The position numbers were made by a program, and so were the translations under genes. The notes under the pieces were generated by a model. That model was given only the letters and a program-made list of their open reading frames with translations, was not told the origin of the DNA and ran no database searches. A stretch of 64,000 bases of DNA from Notospermus geniculatus. Its lineage: Eukaryota; Nemertea; Pilidiophora; Heteronemertea; Lineidae. The stretch spans positions 155,458 through 219,457 of the forward strand of contig NMRB01000016.1 of the NCBI GenBank assembly GCA_002633025.1, read 5' to 3'. Of the stretch, positions 34,895-47,426 are shown piece by piece; within the stretch, counting starts at the first letter, position 1; the number at the start of each line of letters is the position of its first letter.

Positions 34895-35871
34895 GTAAGT
34901 CAAAAATCAGTACCACGTGGAGAGTTTTTGTTGGACAAGATATATGGTGCGCTCTCGCGTTTGGATACATTCCAAATGTGATAGTAGACCACATCTCTTC
35001 GATTTTTGAATATCTCATGTATAATTCAAACAGATTCTGAATCTTAAGATGTCAAACGACATCTTTAGAATCAGTTTCTGTTTCTTTCGTCATAGTCATT
35101 ATGGATTTCCTGTTTCAGCGCGGCTGCTGTTTGTAGGAAAGCTCTGGCTATCGCTATAGCGCGGGTGACGTTCATTCATTATTTCGCACGGCGTCTTCTG
35201 GTGTATAGATGTCCACTTTTGCTCGGAACGTTGGCTCATCACGGCTTCAGAGGTTTTCATGTATACACATTCAGGCTCTCTTCTCCATAAATGCAACATA
35301 CATATAATTCTTCTCCATGTAGTGTCACAAAAGCATCCGATGCATTATTTACCGGGGGTCAGCTCTTCGCCATGAGCGCAGAGCATCTTAGGGCCCTACG
35401 TGCAAGGATGGTATAACTGTACATGTCAGTCATATAGTATGGGCTGTGAGCGGTGCATGTGTACTTTTACACTCTATCTGTAGAACCCATGTAAAATGAA
35501 CTCACCCTATAGTACATATTAATCAAATAGAGTGGATAGAAAGAATCAGTGCTTGGGGGGGGGGGGGGNGGGGTGATCTCTTACACTTCAACTGCATGTG
35601 TCGTAACCTAAAACTACCTTTCGAAACTCTTTAAGGATGTCTTAAAAAACATGAATGTCTCTCCGGTATCTCTCCGTTTTATGACGGTGGATAATCAACA
35701 CAAGGTGCTCCCCAAGAGCATTCCAATGGTGTTGATATCTTTATATAGAGCTGTGAATGATGACTTTATCACCCCTTAGTGGCAAAAGAACCCCTTAAAG
35801 AGTTAGAGATAGATTTTTTTGGATTCGTGCAATTAACGATCGATGACAAAATGAGATGAAAAAAAATTGTT
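34895..35871. other. Non-coding stretch including a G-run
   Basis: If 34709-34894 is an exon this is its intron. A run of about 18 G with one N lies at 35555-35573. No further exon was recognised. Confidence 0.4.
35555..35573 (+). repeat. Poly-G tract with one N
   Basis: Fourteen G, N at 35569, then four G. It could form a G-quadruplex. The length is unreliable because sequencing often fails here. Confidence 0.9.
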
Positions 35872-37131
35872 CGGAAATTTAGGGTTACAGCATGCAGTTA
35901 CATTTGCTATCAGAACCTTCTGGGTAGGAGGATCTGATAATGTAAGCAGAAGCTTTAGAAGAAATCCGTGTGGCTTTCCAGGGTACCGTGGGAAGGTGCT
36001 ATCGTCAGCCTGGATTTCTCTTGTCACAATCATGTAGCGATGAACAAACGTAATGACGACTGGAATCGCGCTGCGTCCTAGACTTATTCTCTCCCGAATG
36101 AAAACTCGTTTTCTATTGTCGCGAAATATTCCAAAGCGCGGGCTACATTTTCGATTGAAGAGAAGCATTTTCGACTTGGGAGAGGAAATCATTCTCGTAT
36201 AGAGAGTCCCATTTGCCAATTTCAATTTTCGATGACATGCGTGGATGCACGCTGTTTGCAGCCTTGTCGAGGTGCGACTGTAGGACCAATGTCCTTGTGA
36301 TGTTTGGCAGAAGTAACGTTACAGAAATAAACACGACTTCGACGCTGAATTATGTCCCCTATCGCCTCCCATAGATGTGATAGATTTCAGGGACATTTTT
36401 TGTTGTCTGGTAATCACTATAATAAACGCTTCCATCTCTTTGTTACTGTATACCATTAAGTGGCACTCTGACAAGGACTTCGTATGATTGCCACGCATTT
36501 GTACAGAATAAGGAGAAAGGAAATGGCTTCGTTCCAACATTTCTTTTGCATCGATTCGTTTGATGTCATGTGTGACAATACATTTGTGTATATTACTCTT
36601 CCATCTTGCATAAAATGATATTGCTGAAAATGTTTCATTTGTGAGTGTCAGTGAAGAGGAGAAAAAGAAATGGAAAGAAATTTACTGTTGGTTTTCTGGG
36701 TTGAAGTCATAGTACTGGTTACAACAAAAGAAATTTGATATGAGCCAAAAAGAGTATAATGATATTTATAATGTATATCGATATATAGGGCCTAGGCCTA
36801 CATGTATGTATCGTAGGAATCTGAAAATTAAAAGAAAACTAGTTAATAATCGCAAGGAATCGCAATTATCACACAATCATGTTGTTCACGGTGGAAGTCA
36901 CACTGCTACGAGGTTCCGGTATGTTCCAGGGGAATTAAACGGGACAGGGCGGGGACGGTTGCAAGGGGGATATAGATTGTATAAAAGGCACACACAGATT
37001 TACGAGGCAACAGCACAACACAACGTGAAACGTTCCATCTTAGAATTCAGTGGCTCCAACGCCAGGATGAATCGAACACAGTCACAAACTGCGGCACCAC
37101 GCACGGTACCAATGGCAGGAATCGCAACGGT
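35872..37131. repeat. Duplicated block C, copy 1
   Basis: Direct near-identical copy of 38086-39318, running up to the first N of the large gap. Differences are substitutions and indels of a few bases. No gene is recognised. The long frames spanning the gap consist mostly of N. Confidence 0.9.
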
Positions 37132-38085
37132 NNNNNNNNNNNNNNNNNNNNNNNNNNNNNNNNNNNNNNNNNNNNNNNNNNNNNNNNNNNNNNNNNNNNN
37201 NNNNNNNNNNNNNNNNNNNNNNNNNNNNNNNNNNNNNNNNNNNNNNNNNNNNNNNNNNNNNNNNNNNNNNNNNNNNNNNNNNNNNNNNNNNNNNNNNNNN
37301 NNNNNNNNNNNNNNNNNNNNNNNNNNNNNNNNNNNNNNNNNNNNNNNNNNNNNNNNNNNNNNNNNNNNNNNNNNNNNNNNNNNNNNNNNNNNNNNNNNNN
37401 NNNNNNNNNNNNNNNNNNNNNNNNNNNNNNNNNNNNNNNNNNNNNNNNNNNNNNNNNNNNNNNNNNNNNNNNNNNNNNNNNNNNNNNNNNNNNNNNNNNN
37501 NNNNNNNNNNNNNNNNNNNNNNNNNNNNNNNNNNNNNNNNNNNNNNNNNNNNNNNNNNNNNNNNNNNNNNNNNNNNNNNNNNNNNNNNNNNNNNNNNNNN
37601 NNNNNNNNNNNNNNNNNNNNNNNNNNNNNNNNNNNNNNNNNNNNNNNNNNNNNNNNNNNNNNNNNNNNNNNNNNNNNNNNNNNNNNNNNNNNNNNNNNNN
37701 NNNNNNNNNNNNNNNNNNNNNNNNNNNNNNNNNNNNNNNNNNNNNNNNNNNNNNNNNNNNNNNNNNNNNNNNNNNNNNNNNNNNNNNNNNNNNNNNNNNN
37801 NNNNNNNNNNNNNNNNNNNNNNNNNNNNNNNNNNNNNNNNNNNNNNNNNNNNNNNNNNNNNNNNNNNNNNNNNNNNNNNNNNNNNNNNNNNNNNNNNNNN
37901 NNNNNNNNNNNNNNNNNNNNNNNNNNNNNNNNNNNNNNNNNNNNNNNNNNNNNNNNNNNNNNNNNNNNNNNNNNNNNNNNNNNNNNNNNNNNNNNNNNNN
38001 NNNNNNNNNNNNNNNNNNNNNNNNNNNNNNNNNNNNNNNNNNNNNNNNNNNNNNNNNNNNNNNNNNNNNNNNNNNNNNNNNNNNN
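37132..38085. other. Assembly gap, 954 N
   Basis: Run of N between the two copies of block C. Confidence 0.99.
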
Positions 38086-39318
38086 CGGGAATTTAGGGTT
38101 ACAGCATGCAGTTTCAATTGCTATCAGAACCTTCTGGGTAGGAGGATCTGATAATGTAAGCAGAAGTTTTAGAAGAAATCCGTGTGGCTTTCCAGGGTAC
38201 TTTGGGAAGGTGCTATCGTCAGCCTGGATTTCTCTTGTCACAATCATGTAGCGATGAACAAACGTACAAATGACGACTGGAATCGCGCTGCGTCCGAGAC
38301 TTATTCTCTCCCGAATGAAAACTCGTTTTCTATTGTCGCGAAATTTTCCAAAGCGCGGGCGAAATTTTCGATTGAAGAGAAGCATTTTCGACTTGGGAGA
38401 GGAAATCATTCTCGTATAGAGAGTCCCATTTGCCAATTTCAATTTTCGATGACATGCGTGCATGCACGCTGTTTGCAGCCTTGTCGAGGAGCGACTGTAG
38501 GACCAATGTCCTTGTGATGTTTGGCAGAAGTAACGTTACAAAAATAAACACGACTTCGACGCTGAATTATCCGTCCCCTATCGCCTACCATAGATGTGAT
38601 AGATTTCAGGGACATTTTTTGTTGTCTGGTAATCACTATAATAAATGCTTCCATCTCTACCATTAAGTGGCACTCTGACAAGGACTTCGTATGATTGCCA
38701 CGCATTTGTACAGAATAAGGAGAAAGGAAATGGCTTCGTTCCAACATTTCTTTTGCATCGATTCGTTTGATGTCATGTGTGACAATACATTTGTGTATAT
38801 TACTCTTCCATCTTGCATAAAATGATATTGCTGAAAATGTTTCATTTGTGAGTGTCAGTGAAGAGGAGAAAAAGAAATGGAACGAAATTTACTGTTGGTT
38901 TTCTGGGTTGAAGTAATAGTACTGGTTACAACAAAAGAAATTTGATATGAGCCAAAAAGAGTATAATGATATTTATAATGTATATATAGGCCTATGTATC
39001 GTAGGAATCTGAAAATTAAAAGAAAACTAGTTAATAATCGCAAGGAATCGCAATTATCACACAATCATGTTGTTCACGGTGGAAGTCACACTGCTACGAT
39101 GTTCCGGTATGTTCCAGGGGAATTAAACGGGACAGGGCGGGGACGGTTGCAAGGGGGATATAGATTGTATAAAAAGCACAACAGATTTACGAGGCAACAG
39201 CACAACACAACGTGGAACGTTCCATCTTAGAATTCAGTGGCTCCAACGCCAGGATGAATCGAACACAGTCACAAACTGCGGCACCACGCACGGTACCAAT
39301 GGCAGGAATCGCAGCGGT
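38086..39318. repeat. Duplicated block C, copy 2
   Basis: Starts CGGGAATTTAGGG at the gap edge and repeats 35872-37131 to GCAGCGGT. It then continues into sequence that copy 1 lacks because of the gap. Confidence 0.9.
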
Positions 39319-39462
39319 CCTCAGGCCAACAGAAGCTCCTCCATGAGCACACACTGCCAGTCCTGGTCGCCAGATCTGCAGTGCCAAGTTCACCCCCTTG
39401 CTTTGAGCCAACAGAATGGCAACTTTGTCACACTCTCCCAAGTTGTTCAATATGAAGATGGG

Positions 39463-39550
39463 GATTTAGCACAGTGGTGTGCACGCTTTCCCTCAATGCT
39501 GGCGGAGTTGCCTTATGTTGAGGCGTGGGTTCGAACCCCGGTACTGTCGA
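39463..39550 (+). repeat. tRNA-like SINE head
   Basis: A-box-like TTTAGCACAGTGGT (about 39465-39478) and B-box GGTTCGAACCCC (39528-39539) are spaced as in a tRNA-Leu/Ser with a long variable arm. No clean acceptor stem closes it, so a SINE head or tRNA relic is more likely than a tRNA gene. It differs from the SINE at 2936. Confidence 0.5.
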
Positions 39551-41400
39551 TAGCCTAGGCAATACTGATCAACATAGCAAAACTATGATTCCCAATATGG
39601 AATTAGTAGAGCGGTGTACTTCTTCCACGAGTGGGTTGTATTGGTACAAACCGTCACATGTTGGAAGGGTCCAGCGGACAGCGACTCTAAACTTATCTGC
39701 GTGTGCGAGGTAGAGTGGCCCACGGCGACAGAAAATTTTGGAATGTAGATGCTTTGAGGTCCGATATGTGCATTCAATGTTCTATGATTTAAATTCGTCA
39801 CCCCAGAACATTTCCTTCAGCAAAACATGTATAAACCATTTGCTAAACGAATCTGCAAATATATAGAGGAAATTTCCATATTGAGTACGATGCCTCCTCA
39901 GCCACAGCTTCTGTCAAACGATGATAAGTAATGAAATGAATAAATAATGAATAGAACAAAAAAGATAGTATCTGTACAGATAACATACAGCCTCTCCCAG
40001 TGCACCATCTTCTCCACTATAAAAAAACTATGTTAGAAATGCGTGTGTATGTCTGTGTACAGACAGCGTACAGCATCTTTACCATCTTCTTCATTATGAA
40101 GGAATGGTATATTGGAAATTACCACCAACAGGTTTACTGGGATCACATTATGGGGTCTTGATCTCTCTAGACGTGGTAAATCAAATGAGATTGTGACCGG
40201 CTTGAGAATGCTGATAAGACCTCTGGTTCGTCTGAGGTGAGATGTTTCAAGTTTTATACTTCGGTAGAGTGCAATAAAAGTCGGTGTACGTATTAAATGA
40301 TTGCAATAGGCTACATCCTAGATTGACCACTTGCAAAACTTGACTTTGCCCAGGGTGACATGCCAATTTCGAATGCATTTGGCGAAAACAGAAGGTGCAA
40401 TTTGAACCACTGTTAAAAGCAGTGCACTACAGTAGGCCTGCACTTTGTTGCAGCGGGCAGTAAACTGTAGTGTAGTGTGTTGCAGAATGCACACCAGTAC
40501 ACATTATTTATTGGGACAGCCTGATTCCCGAGCGTGGTTAGATTCTCTGAGGTTGGGAATCCGACGAGAAATCTCTTCCATCCAAATCCGCTTTTTTTTC
40601 TGAGCCATATTAACATAATGTGTGTTTATTTGGCTTCAGAGACGATAATTACTTTCTTCTACAAATCCCCCGTTCATGGCATGAATACAAGTGAATGCCC
40701 GAGTCTTATTTATGGGTGAAATGCCACCCAAAGAGAGCATATTTCCGGCGAACCCGCCAAGATAGGATCACTCGGGTCGTCATCTTGACATCGAGTACAC
40801 CATTCTTAAAGATTGACGACGAAACAAAGCTCGTCAGGATTAATAACGCTCATCCCTTTAAATTGAACGGCAACAATATGTCATTAAAGAATAATTGGTT
40901 TTATCAGAGGATACGCGTTGTATATTGGGATCAATAGTTTTTGAACATCTTCGCGGACATCGGAGAATGGTAACGTTGTGTTGTTCTTGATTAGGCAGGA
41001 AGGAAGCTGAGGTTTTTTCTCCGTTGTTAATGCGTTCTGTTATCTGATTTTGTAATAAATAAGCATTTCTTGATTAAATTAAAAAAGAGACGGAAATGGC
41101 TGGCTTTTTCGCGCCGGCTGTTTTATCGATCTCGCCCTGAGACGTAAGGGACACTTTAATCAAAGAAGGCGGTTAGGCTGAGAAGTGCATTAACCATCAC
41201 TGGCATTTGGTATGACATACGACATTAAACAAGTTAGTAAGTACCAGCTGGTGCCACAAGAAAAAGTTCCTTGTGTGGGAATTATGACAATGCTGGTTCC
41301 ACATGACCAGTACCCGTCTTAAGTTTGCAAAGAGAGAACAAATAATCCATTCATTATTCATTACCTTAATACTCCCTCTATTGCTGCTGTAGGTCCAGGG
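39551..41400. other. Intergenic, no gene seen
   Basis: About 39551-39720 may be the body of the preceding SINE. Nothing else is supported. Confidence 0.4.
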
Positions 41401-41502
41401 GCCGTATGCATAAAACATCTTAAGTGTAAAAGTTCCCTTAAACTATTGTTACAAACAAAAGATAAGGGAAATTTTACACTTAAGATGTTTTATGCATACG
41501 GC
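41401..41502. mobile_element. Foldback element with GCCGTATGCATAAAA ends
   Basis: The left arm GCCGTATGCATAAAACATC pairs perfectly over 31 bases with the right arm ending GCATACGGC. One mismatch follows, then CTTA/TAAG continue the stem. 102 bp in total, member of the GGGCCGTAT-end group. Confidence 0.88.
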
Positions 41503-44045
41503 GCCAGATTAGTCTATTAGTACTGTCAAAAATTTATAAGGCGAGCGATTTCACTTGCTGGCATTGAAACACCCATTGTCACTTTTCACCAGTCATTACA
41601 AGGATTGCAGAAGTTATCCTTGTAATTCTATGTACTGAAAGCCCAGGTGTAAAGTTTTTCAGTGTTTCCGTGTGTCAGTGTTCCCCCTATTGTTCTGGAA
41701 ACACTGGCAGACAGATCGACACGTTTCTCTCTGTGTCCTCCATTGTCGAGTCGCGGCTTATTCCGTCAGACAATAGCAGGGGAACACTCGCAGATGGGGA
41801 ACGCTCAAAAACGTTACACCGGCTCAAAGACATTAATTAGTAAGTCTTCGTTGGACATGCAGGATTATGTGGCCTGACAGAGGTCACATCGTCTAGTCTT
41901 TATATGGTGAAAAAACATAGCGAACAGCCGACCCCCAAATCCGATGGTTCAAGGGAGGCGTTATGAATAAGTGCCCTGGATATTTCATCCCAGTTAATTG
42001 ATATTGCCTCTTTGCCCCTAATGCCGAGATTACTGCGCCTAGTCCCTTTAAACTTGGAGGAATAAACTCTTATCCTGCTGGCTTTAAAAAAAAATGTATT
42101 GTCATAAATTTCTGTCGTGCGACAATTTGTGATGTCCAGTATACATGTACATTATGTACACGGCCCGTTGTGTTTTTGTGAGTTACGACGATCAGGCTTC
42201 TGAATGGATAAAACAAGATGACAAATACTACAACATTCGTATACACTTTGGTAATCGAACGTTCGCCATTGATGTGGCCATTACCGTGATTGCTGAATGA
42301 GCGTTTTTTTATAAGTATTCTCGTGGGTAGTTCACAGGGCTGCTGTTTTCAGTGCCACTTCATCGATGCTGTGTAGATTGCGATTACACACGAGATGGAT
42401 AATAGCAAAAATTTATAAGGCTTTTTGATAATACATTCATATGACATTCAACAAACTGTTCCCAAGGGTCCTGGTCCTGATAATAAAGGCTTATAAACAG
42501 CCTAGAATGTTGGTTGGGCAAAATGTACAACATTAGTACCTATTCCTCAACGTGAGGGATACTACAACCAGTCGTTCAATGCACTTTATGTTCTCATTTG
42601 TGTAATAACATGCAATAAGCCTACATTATAACCAATCAAAGAAATGATTTCTGTATCGAAAGAAACCATGTTCTTGTCGCTCAAGCCTGATTTTTGCTAT
42701 TAACGTTACAAAGTGAAATTCATCATACCACTATATGTAGGCCCCTACGTCAAGCAGATAGCCAACTGTCGTAGCTTCTTATCAAATAAAAAGATGCCTT
42801 ACATGTCTTTTCCCTGATATTTTCGTAGTCGCCGTACCAATATGATCTATTTGACTACGATACGGATAAGAGCGCTCTGCTCTGGTACAGCTGACAGAAC
42901 AATGTTTATGTACTCTTTAGGAAACCACGTCACGTACTAATAGTTGACCATGATTTTTCCTCGCATTGGCCAACCGCGACACTGGTTGAGCTCATGTGCT
43001 TTGGAAGATGAGGAGTTACTAAGTACAACTTATAGATCAAGTTCCTGAAGGAGAGGTCCGTTCGAATGATGTTGGTGGGGGAAAAAATGTAAACGATAGC
43101 TTGCTTCAACACTAATGTTCGGCTGGATCGAACTTAATCTAGAACGAGATAATGGACCTGTATTCGATTGAATTCATCAATCAGCAGATGTTACGCCTTT
43201 GTCTATATCGGGTTGGGGACGTGTGATTCAGATAGGATTGGCTAATATCAGCTGTTGTGACTAAAAGAAAGTTGACGATGGTCTAAAGTTCTGTAAATTG
43301 TATCATTCAACATCCATTGTATCATTCAACATTCAACATCCATTATTCCTTTACCTTTGTGCATCTTTTCGCTTTGTGCTTGTTACGTATTACACAAGTC
43401 ATATTTATTAATTTATAAACTTTCTTTCAGCATGTTCAGCCAAATGAAGCTCTGCGCCAGTTACCTACACTCTGCTTGTGGTCAGACTGAGAGGCCCTGC
43501 AGTTATTCAACCCTTCTTTTCAGCTGAATTAGTTTCTCCTTAATTGTCCAGCGGCCACCTTTGGGGCTTGGTCGCTATTCTTTCCTTAATTGCTTGTTTG
43601 CCCTGTCTACACAGGCTTTATAGTTCTACATTCGGGTTTCAGCTCAGTCTTTTCTAGAGTTTCAGATTGTAAAGTTCCACTTGAAAAAGACCCCGGTTGG
43701 GGTCGAAAATTCGTGAATTCTGGAGATTGACTTCTTGTTTATTATCATTTAGTGTGTCAATTTTGTGCTTTTTGTACCTTGGATTCAACATCGGTACGTT
43801 TGTATGGATAGGAGAACTAAATGAATATAAAGAATAGCAAGTTGCTCGAAATAGCCCACTAACTTAAGCACGAGCCCCACCTCAGCCAACGTGACTGCAT
43901 GCAGTTGCTCCCCTATTGTAAGAGCTGAGTCTGATCATTGTTGAGTCGTGTCCTCCAAGACAAGAAGATATGGTATTGTCATTTTTCGCCGGAAATGGCA
44001 CTTTAATCCACCCCCTCCTTCAATTCTCAGGGTCGAAAACTATTT
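41503..44045. other. Intergenic; possible retroelement 3' relic near 43430-43720
   Basis: No protein gene seen. GACCCC-GGTT-GGGGTC followed by GAAA (43689-43708) resembles the stem II and GAAA core of hammerhead-type motifs found at ends of Penelope-like elements. The CTGATGA part is not conserved. Confidence 0.3.
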
Positions 44046-44371
44046 GCAATTAACACAGTATCGAAGATCGAAAGTTTCCATTTGGAAAACATCCCAATGA
44101 GTACTTCAGTGTTCTTGAGATAGTCGCCATTGATCGAATACAAGCATCCTGAAATTTGCCGATCAGACTGGCTAGAAACTCCCCAGTATGTATTGGAGAA
44201 TGCATTCACCACGTCTCTGTTACATGGCCATTCGAGTCAGTGATTCAGAAATTCCGAATGCGCATTCGGGTTATGTGCAAAATGTCTTCAGACGAAATAC
44301 TACTAAGTGTAAGACAAAACCTGCATACGGAACAGTTTTTGTTCCTTTGTATAAACGTAGAATCTATTTGA
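44046..44371. repeat. Duplicated block D, copy 1
   Basis: Starts GCAATTAACACAGTATCG and ends at N44372. Direct near-identical repeat of 44373-44686. Confidence 0.92.
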
Positions 44372-44372
44372 N

Positions 44373-44686
44373 GCAATTAACACAGTATCGAAGATCGAAT
44401 GTTTCCATTTGGAAAACATCCCAATGAGTACTTCAGTGTTCTTGAGATAGTTGCCATTGATCGAATACAAGCATCCTGAAATTTGCCGATCAGACTGGCT
44501 AGAAACTCCCCAGTACATGTATTAGAGATTGCATTCATCTCTGTTACGTGGCCATTCGAGCCAGTGATTCAGAAATTCCGAATATGCATTCGGGTTATGT
44601 GCAAAATGTCTTCAGACGAAATACTGTGTAAGACAAAACCTGCATACGCAGCAGTTTTTGTTCCTTTGTATAAACGTAGAATCTAC
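44373..44686. repeat. Duplicated block D, copy 2
   Basis: Begins at the base after the single N and repeats copy 1 with several small deletions. One is in ACTACTAAGTGTAAG, which here is ACTGTGTAAG. It continues into single-copy DNA after AATCTAC. Confidence 0.92.
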
Positions 44687-47426
44687 TGAGTATTTGAAAC
44701 CACGCCAGGAAACACCTACAAACATCCGAACAACTGTTTGAGTTGTATGTATGAATGATGCGCGTAAAAAGTCAATAAAAACGCCAATCCGTTCTCACAA
44801 TTACAAAGCAATAACAGCGCCTGTTAAACGCTTTTTTGTTCTTGCAGCTGAGAAGGAGAGTACGGAACAGACAATGGAATGAGTAATGGTGATTTTATAG
44901 CACACAAACGACAGTTGCGTAGCTTTCTCTGGCACAACTAATGGTCAATTAAATGGGGCATCAATACCATTTCTTGTGATGCATTTCTGAGAGATTTTTT
45001 CGTCGAATGGCACAAGGAAAATATTCGTGCAACGAACTTCCTTTGATTGCTTGATGTCCTTTTTATTGATAGCCTGATGTTCTTCTAAATGAGCCATTCG
45101 GTTGGGTGTTGCAAGGAAATTTATTTTAAGTTCACTTTTTGCGGATGAGACGCTTATCGTGAAGCATTTTTACTGGAGACCAGTAGCCCAGCAAACCCAA
45201 TACAAACTTAGTTTGCCAGAAGAGGGTTCGGTGCAGTGAGAAAAACACACGTCTCTAAAGGGTTCATCGTACACGCAAGATATTTCGTTGCAGCTACGTA
45301 ACCAGTTCGTGTGCGATAACGAAAAAAGTGGCGCCTAGAGGAACATTGACTGATTAGCTACCTGCTTGTCTAAATCTTCATTAAATTTCACAAAATGTGC
45401 GAATTGACATAATCCACGGGAATAATTAGGTGCTTCTACTCACCCCCTAACCAAACCCTGCCTCTCACATGTCCAATAAATCCTCCGCAGCTGACAAGCT
45501 GGATGTTTCGTCACTGCTCATCCATCATCAAAGAGTAAGTATCTAATAAATTCTAAGATTACGTCTCTTACACGTTCAAAACAAAATACACAATGTTTGC
45601 TTTCAATATCATTTCTAACGATGCAATATCTGGAAGTAAAGTGCAAAATACTCATAATGGCTACTAATGAATTTGAAATGCGGTTGAGTTTATGTGGTGT
45701 TAGGTGCAGTTAGCGTGAACTGATGGTGTAGAATCGCTTGGGATGGTTGCGGTCAGGTTGTATGACCTTTACATTACAGTGTGTACAAAAGAACAATGTG
45801 CACACGCTGTCACACACGGCGTGAAATCAATGACACGAAGTTCAAGACAAATCTTTAGTTTCGTGGATTTCTTTTTCTTTCACCCTTTGGAGTACCCTTG
45901 CAGTGCCTCAAGTCGTCTGAAACAAGACCAAACACTGCTGGAGTTGGTGACGAAGACCGTTCGCTCCAACTTCAACCGCAAAGCTTTAGACGTCTTCCGC
46001 CTTAAAGCACCCTAGCTATTTAACTATCGGTACTGCCATTTAAGAGAAACGGTACGTTGGCTAAACTGATAAATCGTCGGCTTTGCCGGAATCTTCTGTT
46101 TTCTGGTGATGGACGGTTCAATTACCAAGCTAATGAAAGTAAATCCGAAAGAATACCAGTGATTTTTGACATTGTGACAAAAACGCTGAAGATAATCCAT
46201 AAAACATTCATAAGGGACATGACATTGGCGCTATCATGGAGGTCTGTCTTTCATCATTCGACTTCCATCAAAGATGTAAAGCCCGAGGGCCGTTGATTCT
46301 CCAGCCTGCCGCCGGACGATGGGAGAGGACGGGCTGTCGTGTTCCCCAGAATGGACATGTAGCCCAGGAATGAGTAGATTGGTTCGAACCTTGTGAATTG
46401 ATCCAGAAAGAATGGGGCGATAATGGACACTGAAGAGTTTGAAAGGTTGATGGAAGTACCTGACGTCTTTCTCATACGGGCCGTAAGATACTTAGTTATA
46501 ATCAAAATCTTAACCACTGTCCCTCGAGAAGGTTTGACTGTTGAACTCGGGGTAATCGCTCACTACACCTCAATGTAAACATCCAAGTTTCATCGCTCTC
46601 TCCCCACAAGACTATAGCACCTTGACAAGACAGACAAATATATCCGAGTAACGAGAGGTTGTTCGACAGAAACCAGATTAATCGAGTGCAATGAAGGACA
46701 ACTAATGTTGCATTCAATCAAACGATGGCTTCGGCCAACCTCTGAGGGCAAAAACACCTGCTGGAACGAAGAGGGGCGAGATAGATGACAGCATTTGTTG
46801 GGAGTGATATATGGGTTTTATTTTATCCTCTATAGATGTCCTGTTGGATGTGAACACGCTTGGACATTGGCAGACTTCGATTTGATTTGTGACTCATATG
46901 CAAGGGCGAAATATACGAATGAATATGAAATCTTATAAGATGCGTCTTGCCATCAGCCTTAACAGTGAGTTTTAAGGCTTGCTTATATCATATCATCGTA
47001 TCTATTCAAGAGACACGTGTGTTTGATGTTTGGCAATACTGTAATGAGATATTCCTCTATGGGAAGCCAAAGGAGTGAAAACAACTAAGACTGTTTTTAA
47101 ATAAGCCAGAATTCGATCAAGTCAGGTTCCACCGGTCAAGTACAAAGTTATGTTGACTGGCATGGTCAGGCAAGTTATTTGGGGCCCGAATATCAGGTAC
47201 TGTCGCTGGACTCCCTTCGTTGGTTTGTGTGGCAGCAAAAACTGATTGCCTTGGGAGGGGTGGTGGTGGTGTAGGGGTGGATATTATGCCACTATTACTT
47301 CGACAAAAATTGGCGGCATCTTCTTCAGCCATTGCCATGAACCCTCACTCCGAAAGGTATGGAAAAGTGTCGGAAGTACTAATTCCACTGGGTCATATAA
47401 GATATGAACATCAAATTGAATGAAAT
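44687..47426. other. Intergenic, no gene seen
   Basis: A 73-codon minus-strand frame (47338-47117) starts MAMAEEDAANF and is Pro/Asn-rich, but has no clear donor or domain. Nothing else is supported. Confidence 0.4.

Noticed and set aside
36740-38463. Frames of 356-503 codons
   Set aside because: They are mostly N from the assembly gap and carry no information.
47117-47338. 73-codon minus-strand frame starting MAMAEEDAANF
   Set aside because: Composition is protein-like, but there is no donor, acceptor or homologous domain to support an exon.
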